Positions 35,419 through 44,647 are shown, counted from the stretch's first letter. The stretch: 51,186 nt of DNA from Anaerobiospirillum sp. NML120448 (GCF_023050945.1 NZ_JALKIM010000020.1:1-51186), one strand, 5' to 3'. The notes: generated by a model not told the origin, from the letters alone. Translations and numbers: made by a program.

Positions 35419-37452
35419 TTAAATAGTATCGATTGGGACAATACCTAGTTGAATTAGCGAATTGCTGACATTATCAGCACTAGGACAGAAAATACGCAGC
35501 ATGTACTTAAAAGCTACACTATGATTACATACCACTAAATGACACAGCTCATGTATACCTACCGAAGCCATAACGTTAATAGGGTAATGGGCTAACTGCA
35601 AATTCAATCTAATATCAGCAGCTGTACCTTTAGAGCGGCACTGACCTAAAGGCTTCATCTTTTTAATTTCGAGCTTTTTCATCCAGGAGATAGGCTCCAT
35701 CTGGTAATAAGCACTAGAGGCTAAGTACACAGAAATATAATAAGGCTTAAGCTTTTCTAAAAAGTTTAAAGAAACTTTATAAAGCTCTTGTTCCATGTAC
35801 TGTTCAATAATTTTTTGAACTTTTTTCCCTGTGTTTTTACCTTTAAGCGCTACTCTTAGCACGCCTGGCTTTACCAAGGTTTTATGGAAAAACTCGCCAC
35901 TTTCACGCTTAATTTTCTTAGCTAAGATATTACCTGCAATAGTAGGCCTAAAGTTATCACTGGCATGACTTTCGGCCATCAGAGCCGACATATCATACAT
36001 ATGATTAGCTGTTTGCGGCATATCAGGCAAATAGGCAAATAAAGCTAAACTAGGATCAAGCTCTACACCATCAGTTGTAAATAAGGTTAGCTCTTGCTCG
36101 TCTAAGTAAAACTCATCTTTATTAGAGAAGTGCCCTGTATGGTAGAAATTATTTTGTAAATTAAGCTCGTTTAACAGTTCCTCAGGGCTCATTTGTAGAT
36201 AGTCTTTTTGCTCTGGGAGAAAGACAATATAAGGAGTAGGCTTGCCTTGAGAGCGTAAAGTTTTTACCTGCTCTAAGAGCTGGTGATGTTCTAAAGAACC
36301 ATTAACCACCATTCGAGCTGGAGGCACATTTTCTCTAACTCCGTCTTTAGAGACAAAGTTATCATAGAGCTCCAAAGTAAAACGACTATCGAGCTTACTG
36401 ATTTGATGTAAATCAAAGCATAAGAAAGGATCTTTGTTAAAAATATCAGCCTTACTGTCTAAACTACCTTTAAGTAAGGCTTTATAGCAAGGACTAACTG
36501 TAGTCTCACTTTTAACAATGGTCTTACTAATGGTGTCGTTATTCATATGCCTAATATCAAGCTTATCGGTATAAGGCTTAATAATGGCTTCAATAATGAT
36601 GCGTTTAGGCGCAGAGAGCATGCGTGAGCCAAAATACTGTTTTTTTAATAAGTTATCTTGGCAACCTTGCATTAAACGAGAAAACTGCTCGAGGTAAAAG
36701 TTATTGAGCTTGGTAGCGTTAGAGTCAGAAGAGTTATTGGGCTCTTGGTTATTGGAGGCTGTGCTCTTAGGAGATAAAGTAGTTTTTAAAAAATCATCAT
36801 CTTGAGAGTTTTGCTTACTTTGAGGCGCAAAATCCTCAAAGGTATTAGTAACCTTGGCTCCTTTGGCCACTTTATCACGATCAAAGACAGAGCTATCCTG
36901 CCATAGACTATGCTTAGGCATAATCAAGTGTCCTTGATTCAAAATTGGCAAGTTATATAAGGCCTTTTTATTAAGATAACCATTACGTAATAAAAAGGCA
37001 TATTTATCAGAAAAGCGCGACTGACCTTTAGGTACTAGGGCAGGTACAATTTGGCGAGGGCGAATAATCTTAAGCTCATCTTCATGCCCTTGATCTTCTT
37101 TTACCTCAATAAGATAAGGCATACCCCAGATGTAAATTACATCATTGGTCTTAAAAGTACGGTTTTTTTGTGCCCTGTAAGTAACAATATCAAATTGTTT
37201 AAGAATATTACTTTGCTGCTCAGCGCACCATTGATAATAACGAAAAACCGTATCCTTAATTGATCCCCAGCTGCTTTTAGGATTTACTCTGATCTCTAGC
37301 ATGCCAGTACTATCAATAGCTAATTTCATATTCTTTAAATTAGCATTAGAGCGCACCTTAAACTCAAGATTGTCAAAGACAAAAGCTTCAATGGGATGCT
37401 CATTCCATGCTACAGATAAAAAACGACTATCAACTTTACCGAGATCTAGCAT
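35419..37452 (-). CDS. YgjP-like metallopeptidase with a large internal insertion
   Basis: The C-terminus carries G632-I-HELCH-L (HELCH at 634-638) and N643-H644, i.e. H-E-x-x-H with a third ligand histidine, as in YgjP/DUF45 zinc peptidases. YWCAEQ-like helix and IYIWGMPYLIEVKED (residues 70-120) match the family's N-terminal part. Ordinary YgjP proteins are about 170-240 aa; here the halves are separated by about 400 residues (about 130-535) rich in Ser/Asn/Asp and Lys, with no domain I recognise. Substrate is unknown. AGGA lies about six bases before the ATG. It follows rsmI by 36 bases, probably one unit, with rnpB next. Confidence 0.75.
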   Translation of the reverse strand: MLDLGKVDSRFLSVAWNEHPIEAFVFDNLEFKVRSNANLKNMKLAIDSTGMLEIRVNPKSSWGSIKDTVFRYYQWCAEQQSNILKQFDIVTYRAQKNRTFKTNDVIYIWGMPYLIEVKEDQGHEDELKIIRPRQIVPALVPKGQSRFSDKYAFLLRNGYLNKKALYNLPILNQGHLIMPKHSLWQDSSVFDRDKVAKGAKVTNTFEDFAPQSKQNSQDDDFLKTTLSPKSTASNNQEPNNSSDSNATKLNNFYLEQFSRLMQGCQDNLLKKQYFGSRMLSAPKRIIIEAIIKPYTDKLDIRHMNNDTISKTIVKSETTVSPCYKALLKGSLDSKADIFNKDPFLCFDLHQISKLDSRFTLELYDNFVSKDGVRENVPPARMVVNGSLEHHQLLEQVKTLRSQGKPTPYIVFLPEQKDYLQMSPEELLNELNLQNNFYHTGHFSNKDEFYLDEQELTLFTTDGVELDPSLALFAYLPDMPQTANHMYDMSALMAESHASDNFRPTIAGNILAKKIKRESGEFFHKTLVKPGVLRVALKGKNTGKKVQKIIEQYMEQELYKVSLNFLEKLKPYYISVYLASSAYYQMEPISWMKKLEIKKMKPLGQCRSKGTAADIRLNLQLAHYPINVMASVGIHELCHLVVCNHSVAFKYMLRIFCPSADNVSNSLIQLGIVPIDTI

Positions 37453-37488
37453 TAAATATCCTAAAACCTAAGACTCACAATACGAAAA

Positions 37489-38331
37489 CTAATCTTTTAA
37501 ACTTAAGGCGTAATCATAGAGCTTATTTTTGCTCTCACCAGTAAGATCACTGACTATTTGGCAAGCCTCTTTAACCTTCATAGAGGTAATCATTTTAGCT
37601 AAGGCACTCTTGGCACTATCACTAAGCTCATCATCTTGCTCGTCACTAATATGAGGGCCAACTACTAACACAAACTCGCCTCTAACCTCATCGCTATGTT
37701 CTTGAAGGTAAGTAATAAGATCAGAAACATTGGTGCGATAGATGGTTTCAAAGGTTTTAGTCATTTCACGACATAAAGCTACAACACGCTTAGGATCAAC
37801 TTGTTGTAATTTTTCTAAGGTGTTCATAATACGTCGTGGGCTTTCATAAAACACAGTAGTAGTATCGCTAAGCCTAATCGACTCAAGCTTTTGGGTAAGC
37901 TCTTTATCTTTAACAGGCAAAAATCCCATAAATAAGAACTTATCTGTAGGTAAAGCACTGGCGCATAAAGCTGTAATAGCTGCACAAGGGCCAGGCAAAG
38001 GTACCACTTTGACCTTTTTTTCAGATAGAGCAGATACTAATTTATAACCTGGGTCAGAAATCATAGGAGTGCCAGCATCACTAATGAGAGCAACAATGCC
38101 ACCTGCTTGCACTTCATTGGCAATAATCTGTGCTCTTTGCTCTTCATTGTGATCGTTGCAGCTAATCATCTTAACTGCCCCTACTCCCAATTTATCCAAT
38201 AATATTTTGGAGTGACGAGTATCCTCCGCAGCAATTAAAGTAGCACTTTTAAGTACTTCAATAGCACGTAAAGTAATGTCATCTAAGTTTCCAATTGGAG
38301 TTGGCACAATATAAAGAGCACTTTCAATCAT
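37489..38331 (-). CDS. rsmI: 16S rRNA (cytidine-1402-2'-O)-methyltransferase RsmI
   Basis: 2'-O-methylates C1402 of 16S rRNA, the same nucleotide that RsmH modifies. The 280-aa protein (E. coli 286 aa) has LYIVPTPIGNLDDITLRA at the N-terminus, AAEDTRHSKILL, ISDAGTPMISDPGYKLV and PLPGPCAAITALCASALP, the tetrapyrrole-methylase-fold signatures of RsmI. The ATG has GGAG at a long spacing. It is divergent from lpoA, as in many gammaproteobacteria. Confidence 0.96.
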   Translation of the reverse strand: MIESALYIVPTPIGNLDDITLRAIEVLKSATLIAAEDTRHSKILLDKLGVGAVKMISCNDHNEEQRAQIIANEVQAGGIVALISDAGTPMISDPGYKLVSALSEKKVKVVPLPGPCAAITALCASALPTDKFLFMGFLPVKDKELTQKLESIRLSDTTTVFYESPRRIMNTLEKLQQVDPKRVVALCREMTKTFETIYRTNVSDLITYLQEHSDEVRGEFVLVVGPHISDEQDDELSDSAKSALAKMITSMKVKEACQIVSDLTGESKNKLYDYALSLKD

Positions 38332-38838
38332 CAGCTTTTAGCTCCTGATTCTTACTAAATTCAACAGCCTGACACGGCTATACCTGACATTTGATAGCTG
38401 TACCTGTATGTAGCGGTAGCTAGCGCTGGTCGCAGCTAGCGCTGGCGATAGCCAGCGGTAGCAGGCTGTATAGCCTGCCTGGCCAGATGTGGCCAAAACT
38501 GGGCCTAAAACATATCAACAATGCAAGGTTCTAGCTCATAGGCTTTAGTAATTTTAGCATTAAGACACCTATATGCACATACAAAAGCCGCACCTTAGCT
38601 CATCACATAAGCTCAAATCAAGAAAGCTAGGATAAGTTTTGCGTTAATTAGCCTCATTTTATTGCTGGATAGGCTAGAGATTTTTTTACAGAAACCGCAC
38701 TTAGATTAAGCTGGTATTACAATTGCAAAAAAATGATGTAAGATTGATGTTATATTTAATTTTTTTGGTTGCTTGCCCTGAGATTTCACTTTGTTTAGGG
38801 TGGGCTTTTCTCAATTGCTGGAAAGTAGGAATAGCATC
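38332..38838. other. Divergent region between rsmI and lpoA
   Basis: About 500 bases carrying the promoters for both genes plus a GC-rich palindromic island (38390-38510, listed separately). The lpoA side is AT-rich (TTATATTTAATTTTTTT near 38750) but the promoter could not be pinned down. Confidence 0.5.
38405..38510. repeat. GC-rich palindromic island upstream of lpoA
   Basis: Two direct copies of AGCTAGCGCTGG (38418-38429 and 38434-38445), a hairpin CGCTGGC/GCCAGCG (38440-38457), a hairpin GCAGGCT/AGCCTGC (38461-38478) and TGGCC repeats follow one another. The surrounding DNA is AT-rich. Confidence 0.75.
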
Positions 38839-40611
38839 GTGCCACTCCATTCTTTTACACATCGCATTAAGCTTAGCGCTGTCGCCATTGCATTAACTTT
38901 GAGCCTTGGTGCTTGTACCTCTACTACCGAGCAAGGGACAGCTGCCATTACTACCACTCAAGCTTTTAGTCAATTAACTTTAACTCAAGCTGACTATCAA
39001 AAAATGTTATCTGAGGCTGATCAAGATTCTCGCTTCCCTGCCATGATCTTGCTTGCCCGCAGTGCCATTATTGCTCGTGATTTCCAAACAGCTTCTGGTT
39101 TAATTGCTAACATGCAAGCTGAGGCTATTACCCCATTACAAAGAGATGAATCTTTAATTATTGAAGGTTTACTCTACATGCATCAAGGCAAGCAAACTGA
39201 TGCTCTTTTTGCCTTAAACAAAATCAATGTAGCTACCTTACCAAAGCCTGCTGCCTCTTTTTACTACCAATTAGCATCTAATGTAGAGCTGAATTTATAC
39301 AATGAGAGCCGCCGTGTTTCTCATTTATTAAAGTCTTGTGAGCATAAGATGGCATTAATCTCCTTAGTTAATAAGGATGCTGCCCAAAATGTCTCTTTGA
39401 GCATTGTGCGCAACTTGCAACAAATGCCAGCCTCTGAGCTTACAGTACAACTCAATAAGAGCACTGATCCTCTAATGCAGGGTTTTATCGACTTTGCACT
39501 GCTTGATTCCTCTAAGAGCAATAAGATTAAACAACAATTAGCTAAAAACTGGCTTAAGAGCTATGATGACCACCCTGTAGCTTTTGCCGCCGAGAAAATT
39601 GCTAATGGTAATAATATTGATAGCGCATCAAGTCAAGATCTCTTAGATAGCGGTGTAGTCACCTCCTTAAAAGAAGGCGATAAGCTTGCAGTGTTACTAC
39701 CTTTAACTGGTCGTTTTTCTGCCAGTGTTGGCGAACCTGCCCGTTTAGGTATTGTAGCCGCCTTACAAGATCGCAATAGCAAACTTAAGGTTACTTTCTA
39801 CGATACCAATAGAATGACCATGGCTGAGATTGCTTCTGCTTTAGGCCAAAATGGTACCAACTTTATTATTGGCCCTATCTTAAAACCTGAGGTTGATGCT
39901 TTAATTGAAACCAATATTAAGCTACCAGCCATTGTCTTTAACCAACCAGCCAGCGCTCGTGATCAGTTCTATTACTTTAACTTAGGCCCTGATTATGAAG
40001 GTGCTTTAGCTGCCTCTAAGATTTATCATGACGGCCATACTAAGCCTATTGTAATTGCCCCTGAGAGCACTAGAGGACAAAGAGCTATTAGTGGCTTTAA
40101 TGAAGTATGGCAACAAGCACAAGGTAAGTCTTCTGTATCCTGTCGCTTTAGCGATATTAACAATGTACAAACAGCTTTAACTACTTGTCCATTGAATAAT
40201 GCTGACTCCATTTACATTAATGCTACTGCCAGCGATGTCATCAAGGTTAGACCTTCACTGCCTGATAATACTCCACTATATTTAACTGATCGCAGCTATA
40301 TGGGACTCAACCATAGCGCTAGTGAGGTAGCTTTAGCAGGAGCCAATTTAGGTGATATGCCTTGGTTATTAACCGATAGCTCCTTAAAGCATGATTTGAT
40401 GGCAACCTTACCTAAGGCTGATAGCCAAGTACAACGTATTTTTGCAGCTGCCTACGATTCCATTAACTTATCCTTTAACTTACAAAAACTCTCTGAGGAT
40501 AAGAGCGATGTACTCCATGGCATTAGCGGTGATTTACAGTTAGGTAAAGACGGCTTAATTGAGATGGCACCTATGTGGGTAAAGTTAAGCACTAGCCGTC
40601 CAATTAACTAA
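38839..40611 (+). CDS. lpoA: Outer-membrane lipoprotein LpoA, penicillin-binding protein activator
   Basis: Outer-membrane lipoprotein that activates PBP1A from the periplasm. A lipoprotein signal ends in the lipobox LGAC (LTLSLGACTS), followed by a TPR-like N-terminal domain and a C-terminal periplasmic-binding-like domain starting LAVLLPLTGRFSASVGEPARLG, the LpoA pattern. I use GTG at 38839 (590 aa) because AGGA lies eight bases before it and it gives a clean signal peptide; the frame also opens at a TTG 48 bases upstream. E. coli LpoA is 678 aa, so this one lacks some of the linker. yraN and diaA, usual neighbours, are not found downstream. Confidence 0.92.
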   Translation: MPLHSFTHRIKLSAVAIALTLSLGACTSTTEQGTAAITTTQAFSQLTLTQADYQKMLSEADQDSRFPAMILLARSAIIARDFQTASGLIANMQAEAITPLQRDESLIIEGLLYMHQGKQTDALFALNKINVATLPKPAASFYYQLASNVELNLYNESRRVSHLLKSCEHKMALISLVNKDAAQNVSLSIVRNLQQMPASELTVQLNKSTDPLMQGFIDFALLDSSKSNKIKQQLAKNWLKSYDDHPVAFAAEKIANGNNIDSASSQDLLDSGVVTSLKEGDKLAVLLPLTGRFSASVGEPARLGIVAALQDRNSKLKVTFYDTNRMTMAEIASALGQNGTNFIIGPILKPEVDALIETNIKLPAIVFNQPASARDQFYYFNLGPDYEGALAASKIYHDGHTKPIVIAPESTRGQRAISGFNEVWQQAQGKSSVSCRFSDINNVQTALTTCPLNNADSIYINATASDVIKVRPSLPDNTPLYLTDRSYMGLNHSASEVALAGANLGDMPWLLTDSSLKHDLMATLPKADSQVQRIFAAAYDSINLSFNLQKLSEDKSDVLHGISGDLQLGKDGLIEMAPMWVKLSTSRPIN

Positions 40612-40644
40612 TACCTCTTTATTCTAAACAGTATCTACTTTTTC

Positions 40645-40688
40645 AAATCGACAATATATTAACAGACACGGTATATTGTCGATTTTTG
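40645..40688 (+). terminator. Terminator of lpoA
   Basis: Perfect 14-bp inverted repeat AAATCGACAATATA (40645-40658) and TATATTGTCGATTT (40672-40685), then T-run. The stem is AT-rich but long; the 13-base loop is AACAGACACGG-like. Confidence 0.75.
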
Positions 40689-40709
40689 TTTTAAAGGATA
40701 TGCTTTTAT

Positions 40710-42611
40710 ATGGCTGTTAACCCCATCCCAACCATTCACATGGTCAAACGAATTGAAAGAAATGGCAATATTAGTCTATATACTTGTGAGCATACTTGGG
40801 AACCTGAGCACTACAATAAGAAAGGTCAACTAGTTAAAGGCCGCAGCAGAGCAACAAATCATAAGAAAGTTGGCAATGTACTGAATCCTGTCAACAACTC
40901 TGGATGGGTTCAATTTTATGATTTTGTTTACAAAGACTATCCTGAGCTAAAGGACTATCTTGTCTATCGACAAGACAGTAAGACCCTCTATTTTCATAAG
41001 TCTGAAGTATTTATTGATGCTCACGGACAACCTGTTTTACCAGGTATTCCAGATGGCGTTTCTTTACCAGAGGAGTTTACTAATTTCACCAAGCCTACTC
41101 CATCCAATAGCAACGACAACCTAAACTCCGATGTAGCAGATGCCTTTCTTGCAATAGTTAAAGATCATGAGTTATCTTTAGCTAAGGACGCTAGTAAGTT
41201 TAGAGTAGCAACTACTAAACATGCTGGCGCAAGCCATCTAATTTCTCACCTAGCAAGGCAAACCATGCTCAAAGCTGCACTTGATAAGGCTTTGGGCAAT
41301 AAAAAAGCCAATAAGATTTTATCCATAGTTACTCGCATCATTATTGAAAATGAATTTAAGCTTAAGGGCATGTCTGAGTTTCTTAAGCACAATGATGTTG
41401 TAAGCGATAATGATGCCTTAGAAAACTCTTTTTCTCTTGCAGTCAATAGCCTCAGCCAAGAGCATATGAATGCTTTCTTTACTGAGTTTATCCAGCTGCA
41501 AAAGGATAACCATCTTATTGCCTCAACTAATGATAAGTACATTATTCATCTTGCTAATGGCAGCCCTGACCAACCAGCATCATTGCAGGTTCTGTGCGAT
41601 CAAGAGGGCAAGGCTTTATATTATGTATTAGCTAAGGGCTATGATGAATCAATGGTTCACAGCACCTTATTAGGTGAGCTTGAGCCCCTTATTTGTGGTA
41701 ATACAGTCCATGAGGGTAATAGTTTAGTCGACACCTTGATTAAGGCTCAACAGAGCTTCATTGTTAACTGCAGCACCTTAGCCTCTTATGGCAAAACAGC
41801 TACGGAGATTGCTCTGGCCAATGACATTAAAAAGATGAGCAACATGGTTTTTGACCATAAGCTACGTAGATTTTTTTGCTATCAGAAGGTGGACTTGCCT
41901 TATGACTACGGTCAAGAAGTATCTAACATTAAGGCTAATGACAGTGGCTCTACTTTAGCTTGTCATGTGTTTTATTCACCAGTGACTGCTGGTGAAGTGG
42001 AAAATTTGGCTTTACACCAAATTGCACAAGCTATTATTAAGCTTCAACAAGGAAAAACCATTGATTCATCAGAGAAGCAAATTCTAAAACTATTCACTAA
42101 TTATGATGAGACTATTCATGTCTTAGGTAGTGATGAGTGCGAGACTCTACATATCGATGGTAATAAGTTTGAAGTTCAAAAACAAAATTGGGGCATTGAG
42201 GTGCTTCTTAGCAATGAAACTAATATGAGCTACCACGACGTTTATAAGAACTATCACTCAAGAGCTCCTATTAAGAACAGCAACCAAATACTTAAAGCTT
42301 TGCTAAAGACTAAGAGCGATAACGCCCTTGAAAATCAAGCTTTTCTAGTGTTTTTAGCCACCATTATTACCTCTTATATTAATGCTGTAATTAACAAGAA
42401 CAGAGCCACATCTAAGTCCATAATTTCTTGCAACATCGATAGCGTAGCTGACTTATTAAGGGTAGTTAATCAAGTAATGGTTGATGTCTATGATAGAAGA
42501 AGCTTTAAGGGCAAGTGCTATCATGAAATATCAGCTGAGGTTAATGAGCTCTTTTCACTCTTTGGCTTACACATAAATAAAGACTATATTGTAGTGGCCC
42601 CAAAACCATAA
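40710..42611 (+). CDS. IS4/IS1634-type transposase-derived protein with degenerate catalytic motifs
   Basis: The fold order of IS4/IS1634 transposases is visible: an N-terminal RNGNISLYTCEHTWEPEHY segment, a middle beta core (LQVLCDQEGKALYYVLAKGYDES), and the C-terminal WGIEVLLSNETNMSYHDVYKNYHSR...LKALLK...FLVFLATIITSYI. At the Y-(2)-R-(3)-E-(6)-K signature it reads Y515-HS-R518-API-K522-NSNQIL-K529, so the catalytic Glu is Lys. The first catalytic Asp position reads as HLANG (280-284). The second appears to be replaced too (TVHEGNS, 332-338), by a looser alignment. The frame is intact at 633 aa, with AAGGA at about 11 nt before the ATG. No terminal inverted repeats or target duplications are seen; terminators bound it on both sides. 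I read it as exapted rather than mobile. It sits where yraN normally is. Confidence 0.65.
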   Translation: MAVNPIPTIHMVKRIERNGNISLYTCEHTWEPEHYNKKGQLVKGRSRATNHKKVGNVLNPVNNSGWVQFYDFVYKDYPELKDYLVYRQDSKTLYFHKSEVFIDAHGQPVLPGIPDGVSLPEEFTNFTKPTPSNSNDNLNSDVADAFLAIVKDHELSLAKDASKFRVATTKHAGASHLISHLARQTMLKAALDKALGNKKANKILSIVTRIIIENEFKLKGMSEFLKHNDVVSDNDALENSFSLAVNSLSQEHMNAFFTEFIQLQKDNHLIASTNDKYIIHLANGSPDQPASLQVLCDQEGKALYYVLAKGYDESMVHSTLLGELEPLICGNTVHEGNSLVDTLIKAQQSFIVNCSTLASYGKTATEIALANDIKKMSNMVFDHKLRRFFCYQKVDLPYDYGQEVSNIKANDSGSTLACHVFYSPVTAGEVENLALHQIAQAIIKLQQGKTIDSSEKQILKLFTNYDETIHVLGSDECETLHIDGNKFEVQKQNWGIEVLLSNETNMSYHDVYKNYHSRAPIKNSNQILKALLKTKSDNALENQAFLVFLATIITSYINAVINKNRATSKSIISCNIDSVADLLRVVNQVMVDVYDRRSFKGKCYHEISAEVNELFSLFGLHINKDYIVVAPKP

Positions 42612-42635
42612 GCCCTAATCAAGATAGTTATTAGC

Positions 42636-42678
42636 AAACAAAAAGCCCATTAGGTTTTCCTACTGGGCTTTTTGTTTT
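42636..42678. terminator. Bidirectional terminator between the transposase-derived gene and sspB
   Basis: Perfect 14-bp stem AAACAAAAAGCCCA (42636-42649) and TGGGCTTTTTGTTT (42664-42677) around a 14-base loop, serving two convergent genes. Its right end overlaps the sspB stop codon by one base. Confidence 0.85.
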
Positions 42679-43165
42679 AATCAACGCAAGTAAAGTTTGG
42701 TTTGATTTTCTTAGGCGGATTGTTATCTTCAGTATCGCTAGCATTATCTTGAGCGCTATCGTCTGCAACACTAAAGAATACCTGATGGTCATCATAAGGC
42801 TCACTATCTTCGATAAAGCCCTCATCATCTACATGGCAAGCCAATTCTATAGAGGTAAGCCACATATTAATAGGAATAGAAATGCCTGTATCAGAGCACA
42901 CTAACTCACTCATAGCTGCATAAGGAATAATGACAAACTCTTTCTTGCCATTAAATCTAGTAGTAAAAGAAATCTTGGTAGGCCAAATTTCAAAGTTTTC
43001 TACATATTTATGATCAATAGAAATTAATACTACCCCATCTATAGCAATATGAGGTGGAACTTGAACGCCAGGGCGACTTACATCAACTACTAGACGAGGA
43101 TTTACATCATTGTCTCTGAGCCAATTATAAAAAGCCGTAAAAATGTAAGAGCAAATACTGGTCAT
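42677..43165 (-). CDS. sspB: ClpXP adaptor SspB
   Basis: Delivers ssrA-tagged proteins to ClpXP. The 162-aa product matches E. coli SspB (165 aa) in the folded domain: AFYNWLRDNDVNPRLVVDVSRPGVQVPPHIAIDGVVLISI and the later FTTRFNGKKEFVIIPYAAM. This is followed by an acidic linker (DDSAQDNASDTEDNN) and a short C-terminal tail PPKKIKPNFTCVD, the ClpX-binding end. In E. coli sspA lies between rpsI and sspB; here that gene is missing and a 471-base gap replaces it. The ribosome binding site is weak, so sspB may be expressed modestly from its own promoter. Confidence 0.88.
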   Translation of the reverse strand: MTSICSYIFTAFYNWLRDNDVNPRLVVDVSRPGVQVPPHIAIDGVVLISIDHKYVENFEIWPTKISFTTRFNGKKEFVIIPYAAMSELVCSDTGISIPINMWLTSIELACHVDDEGFIEDSEPYDDHQVFFSVADDSAQDNASDTEDNNPPKKIKPNFTCVD

Positions 43166-43636
43166 AAAACTTTTGCCACGTCCGTAATCTTATATTGCAA
43201 ATAGAATCTATTATTGTCGCTAAATCCTACTTTAACACGATAAATAAAGCTTTAATTGATATTTGGTAGGAAAGGTTGAGAAAAGAGCGTTGCTCAATAT
43301 ATGCACAAGTAGTGCTGTTTAGAAAAGTATACTCTATTGTATCAGCCATTGCCCTTAGAGCAAATGAAATTACAATAATGCAAAATATGATGATTATTTG
43401 CCTTTAAATAAGAATAGCTGCCCCAATCATTAACTATTTGCCCCTCTTTTAATGATTGAGACTTCTTTTTTAAAGGCAAAACCAAGTATAACTTTGCTAA
43501 ATTACTCTTGGTTTTGTCTCTAAAAATAAAAAACCCTTGCTCACTAGAGTAAGGGTTTTTTGCGTACAGCAGGGCATATATTGATATATGCCCCTTGAAA
43601 CTTGCGCAAGTGCGCAAAGTAATGCTGGTACTCTGA
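43166..43636. other. Gap between sspB and rpsI where sspA is expected
   Basis: 471 bases, too short for sspA (about 640) and without remnants I can recognise. It holds the rpsI terminator (43526-43563), a palindrome GGCATATA/TATATGCC (43573-43592) and a longer pair of AAAACCAAG/CTTGGTTTT arms (about 43480-43516). A minus-strand frame at 43342-43713 runs into rpsI in another frame and is not supported. Confidence 0.5.
43526..43563 (-). terminator. Terminator of rplM-rpsI
   Basis: AAAAAACCCTTGCT pairs with AGTAAGGGTTTTTT over a short loop, with A-run on one side and T-run on the other. It follows the rpsI stop by about 75 bases on the minus strand and closes the operon before sspB. Confidence 0.8.
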
Positions 43637-44029
43637 TTAACGCTTTGAGTACTGTGGACGCTTACGAGCCTTGTGTAAGCCAACCTTCTTACGCTCAACA
43701 GAACGTGCGTCACGGGTGACGTAGCCTGCCTTACGTAAAGCTGGACGGAAGCTCTCGTCGTACTGCATTAAAGCACGGGTTAAGCCGTGACGGATAGCGC
43801 CAGCCTGACCAGAGATACCACCACCAGATACGGTTACGTAGATATCAAACTTGCCAGAGAGCTCTAAAAGCTCTAATGGTTGAGCAACAACCATGCGTGC
43901 AGTTGGACGACCGAAATATTGCTCGAGAGTGCGACCATTAATAGTCATCTTGCCATCGCCCTGCTTGATGAATACACGAGCGGTGGAGTTCTTACGACGA
44001 CCAGTGCCGTAGTACTGATTTGCAGCCAT
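43637..44029 (-). CDS. rpsI: 30S ribosomal protein S9
   Basis: The 130-aa protein has the same length as E. coli S9, with [15 protein letters not shown] at the N-terminus, [19 protein letters not shown] in the middle, and the arginine-rich tail [25 protein letters not shown] that reaches the P site. AGGAG lies upstream of the ATG. Partner of rplM, 13 bases downstream of it. Confidence 0.98.
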   Translation of the reverse strand: MAANQYYGTGRRKNSTARVFIKQGDGKMTINGRTLEQYFGRPTARMVVAQPLELLELSGKFDIYVTVSGGGISGQAGAIRHGLTRALMQYDESFRPALRKAGYVTRDARSVERKKVGLHKARKRPQYSKR

Positions 44030-44042
44030 TTGCTATTGCTCC

Positions 44043-44471
44043 TTATAACTTAAGTTCTTGAGGCTGTTGAGCACCATGATTATGAGTCTCACCAGCATAT
44101 ACCTTTAGCTTGCGGAACATAGCACGACCCAAAGGACCCTTTGGAAGCATGCCGCGAACAGCAGTCTCTAAGACCTTCTCTGGCTTACGAGCGATTAACT
44201 TATCAAAGGACTCAGCCTTGATACCACCTGGGAAACCAGTGTGGTGATAGTACATCTTGTCTTGGCTCTTGTTACCAGTTACCTTAATCTTGGAAGCATT
44301 GATAACGATGATATAGTCACCAGTGTCCATGAATGGGGTGTATTCTGGCTTGTGCTTACCACGAAGACGGGTGGCGATCTCAGTTGCAACACGACCTAAA
44401 GTTAAGTCAGTTGCGTCTACTACAAACCAATCACGCTTGATGGTAGATGGCTTGGCTACATAAGTTTTCAT
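44043..44471 (-). CDS. rplM: 50S ribosomal protein L13
   Basis: The 142-aa product matches E. coli L13 in length and in [45 protein letters not shown] and [27 protein letters not shown] lies seven bases before the ATG. First gene of the rplM-rpsI operon, with a promoter about 150 bases upstream; in E. coli this operon is feedback-regulated by L13 on its own leader, and two hairpins are visible in the leader here. Confidence 0.98.
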   Translation of the reverse strand: MKTYVAKPSTIKRDWFVVDATDLTLGRVATEIATRLRGKHKPEYTPFMDTGDYIIVINASKIKVTGNKSQDKMYYHHTGFPGGIKAESFDKLIARKPEKVLETAVRGMLPKGPLGRAMFRKLKVYAGETHNHGAQQPQELKL

Positions 44472-44514
44472 TAAAAAACCCTTTTATTTTGAAGGATAAA
44501 ATCCTTTAAAACTT

Positions 44515-44570
44515 TCAGCAGTTAAATCTGCTGATCTCAAAAAAACAAGCATTCATTAATATGCTTGCAT
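44515..44570 (-). promoter_or_regulatory. rplM leader hairpins
   Basis: Within the rplM 5' leader, CAGCAG/CTGCTG (about 44517-44534) and CAAGCAT/ATGCTTG (about 44546-44568) each can form a small hairpin. Their position fits a ribosomal-protein autoregulatory leader, which is inference only. Confidence 0.4.
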
Positions 44571-44619
44571 CAAATCACTTGGGTGGGAATCCAAATAACT
44601 CGATTAGAGGGGCGCAAAG

Positions 44620-44647
44620 ATTATACACCATTATAAAAATAGCTCAA
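44620..44647 (-). promoter_or_regulatory. rplM-rpsI promoter
   Basis: On the minus strand TTGAGC (44642-44647), a 16-base spacer and TATAAT (44620-44625), followed by a GC-rich discriminator CTTTGCGCCCC. A GC-rich discriminator is typical of promoters under stringent control. Confidence 0.65.

Noticed and set aside
40620-42680. Live insertion sequence around the transposase-like gene
   Set aside because: The inverted repeats on each side are ordinary terminators with unrelated sequences; no matching ends or target duplication were found.
43342-43713. Minus-strand frame spanning the rpsI 3' end
   Set aside because: Overlaps rpsI in another frame and contains the operon terminator.
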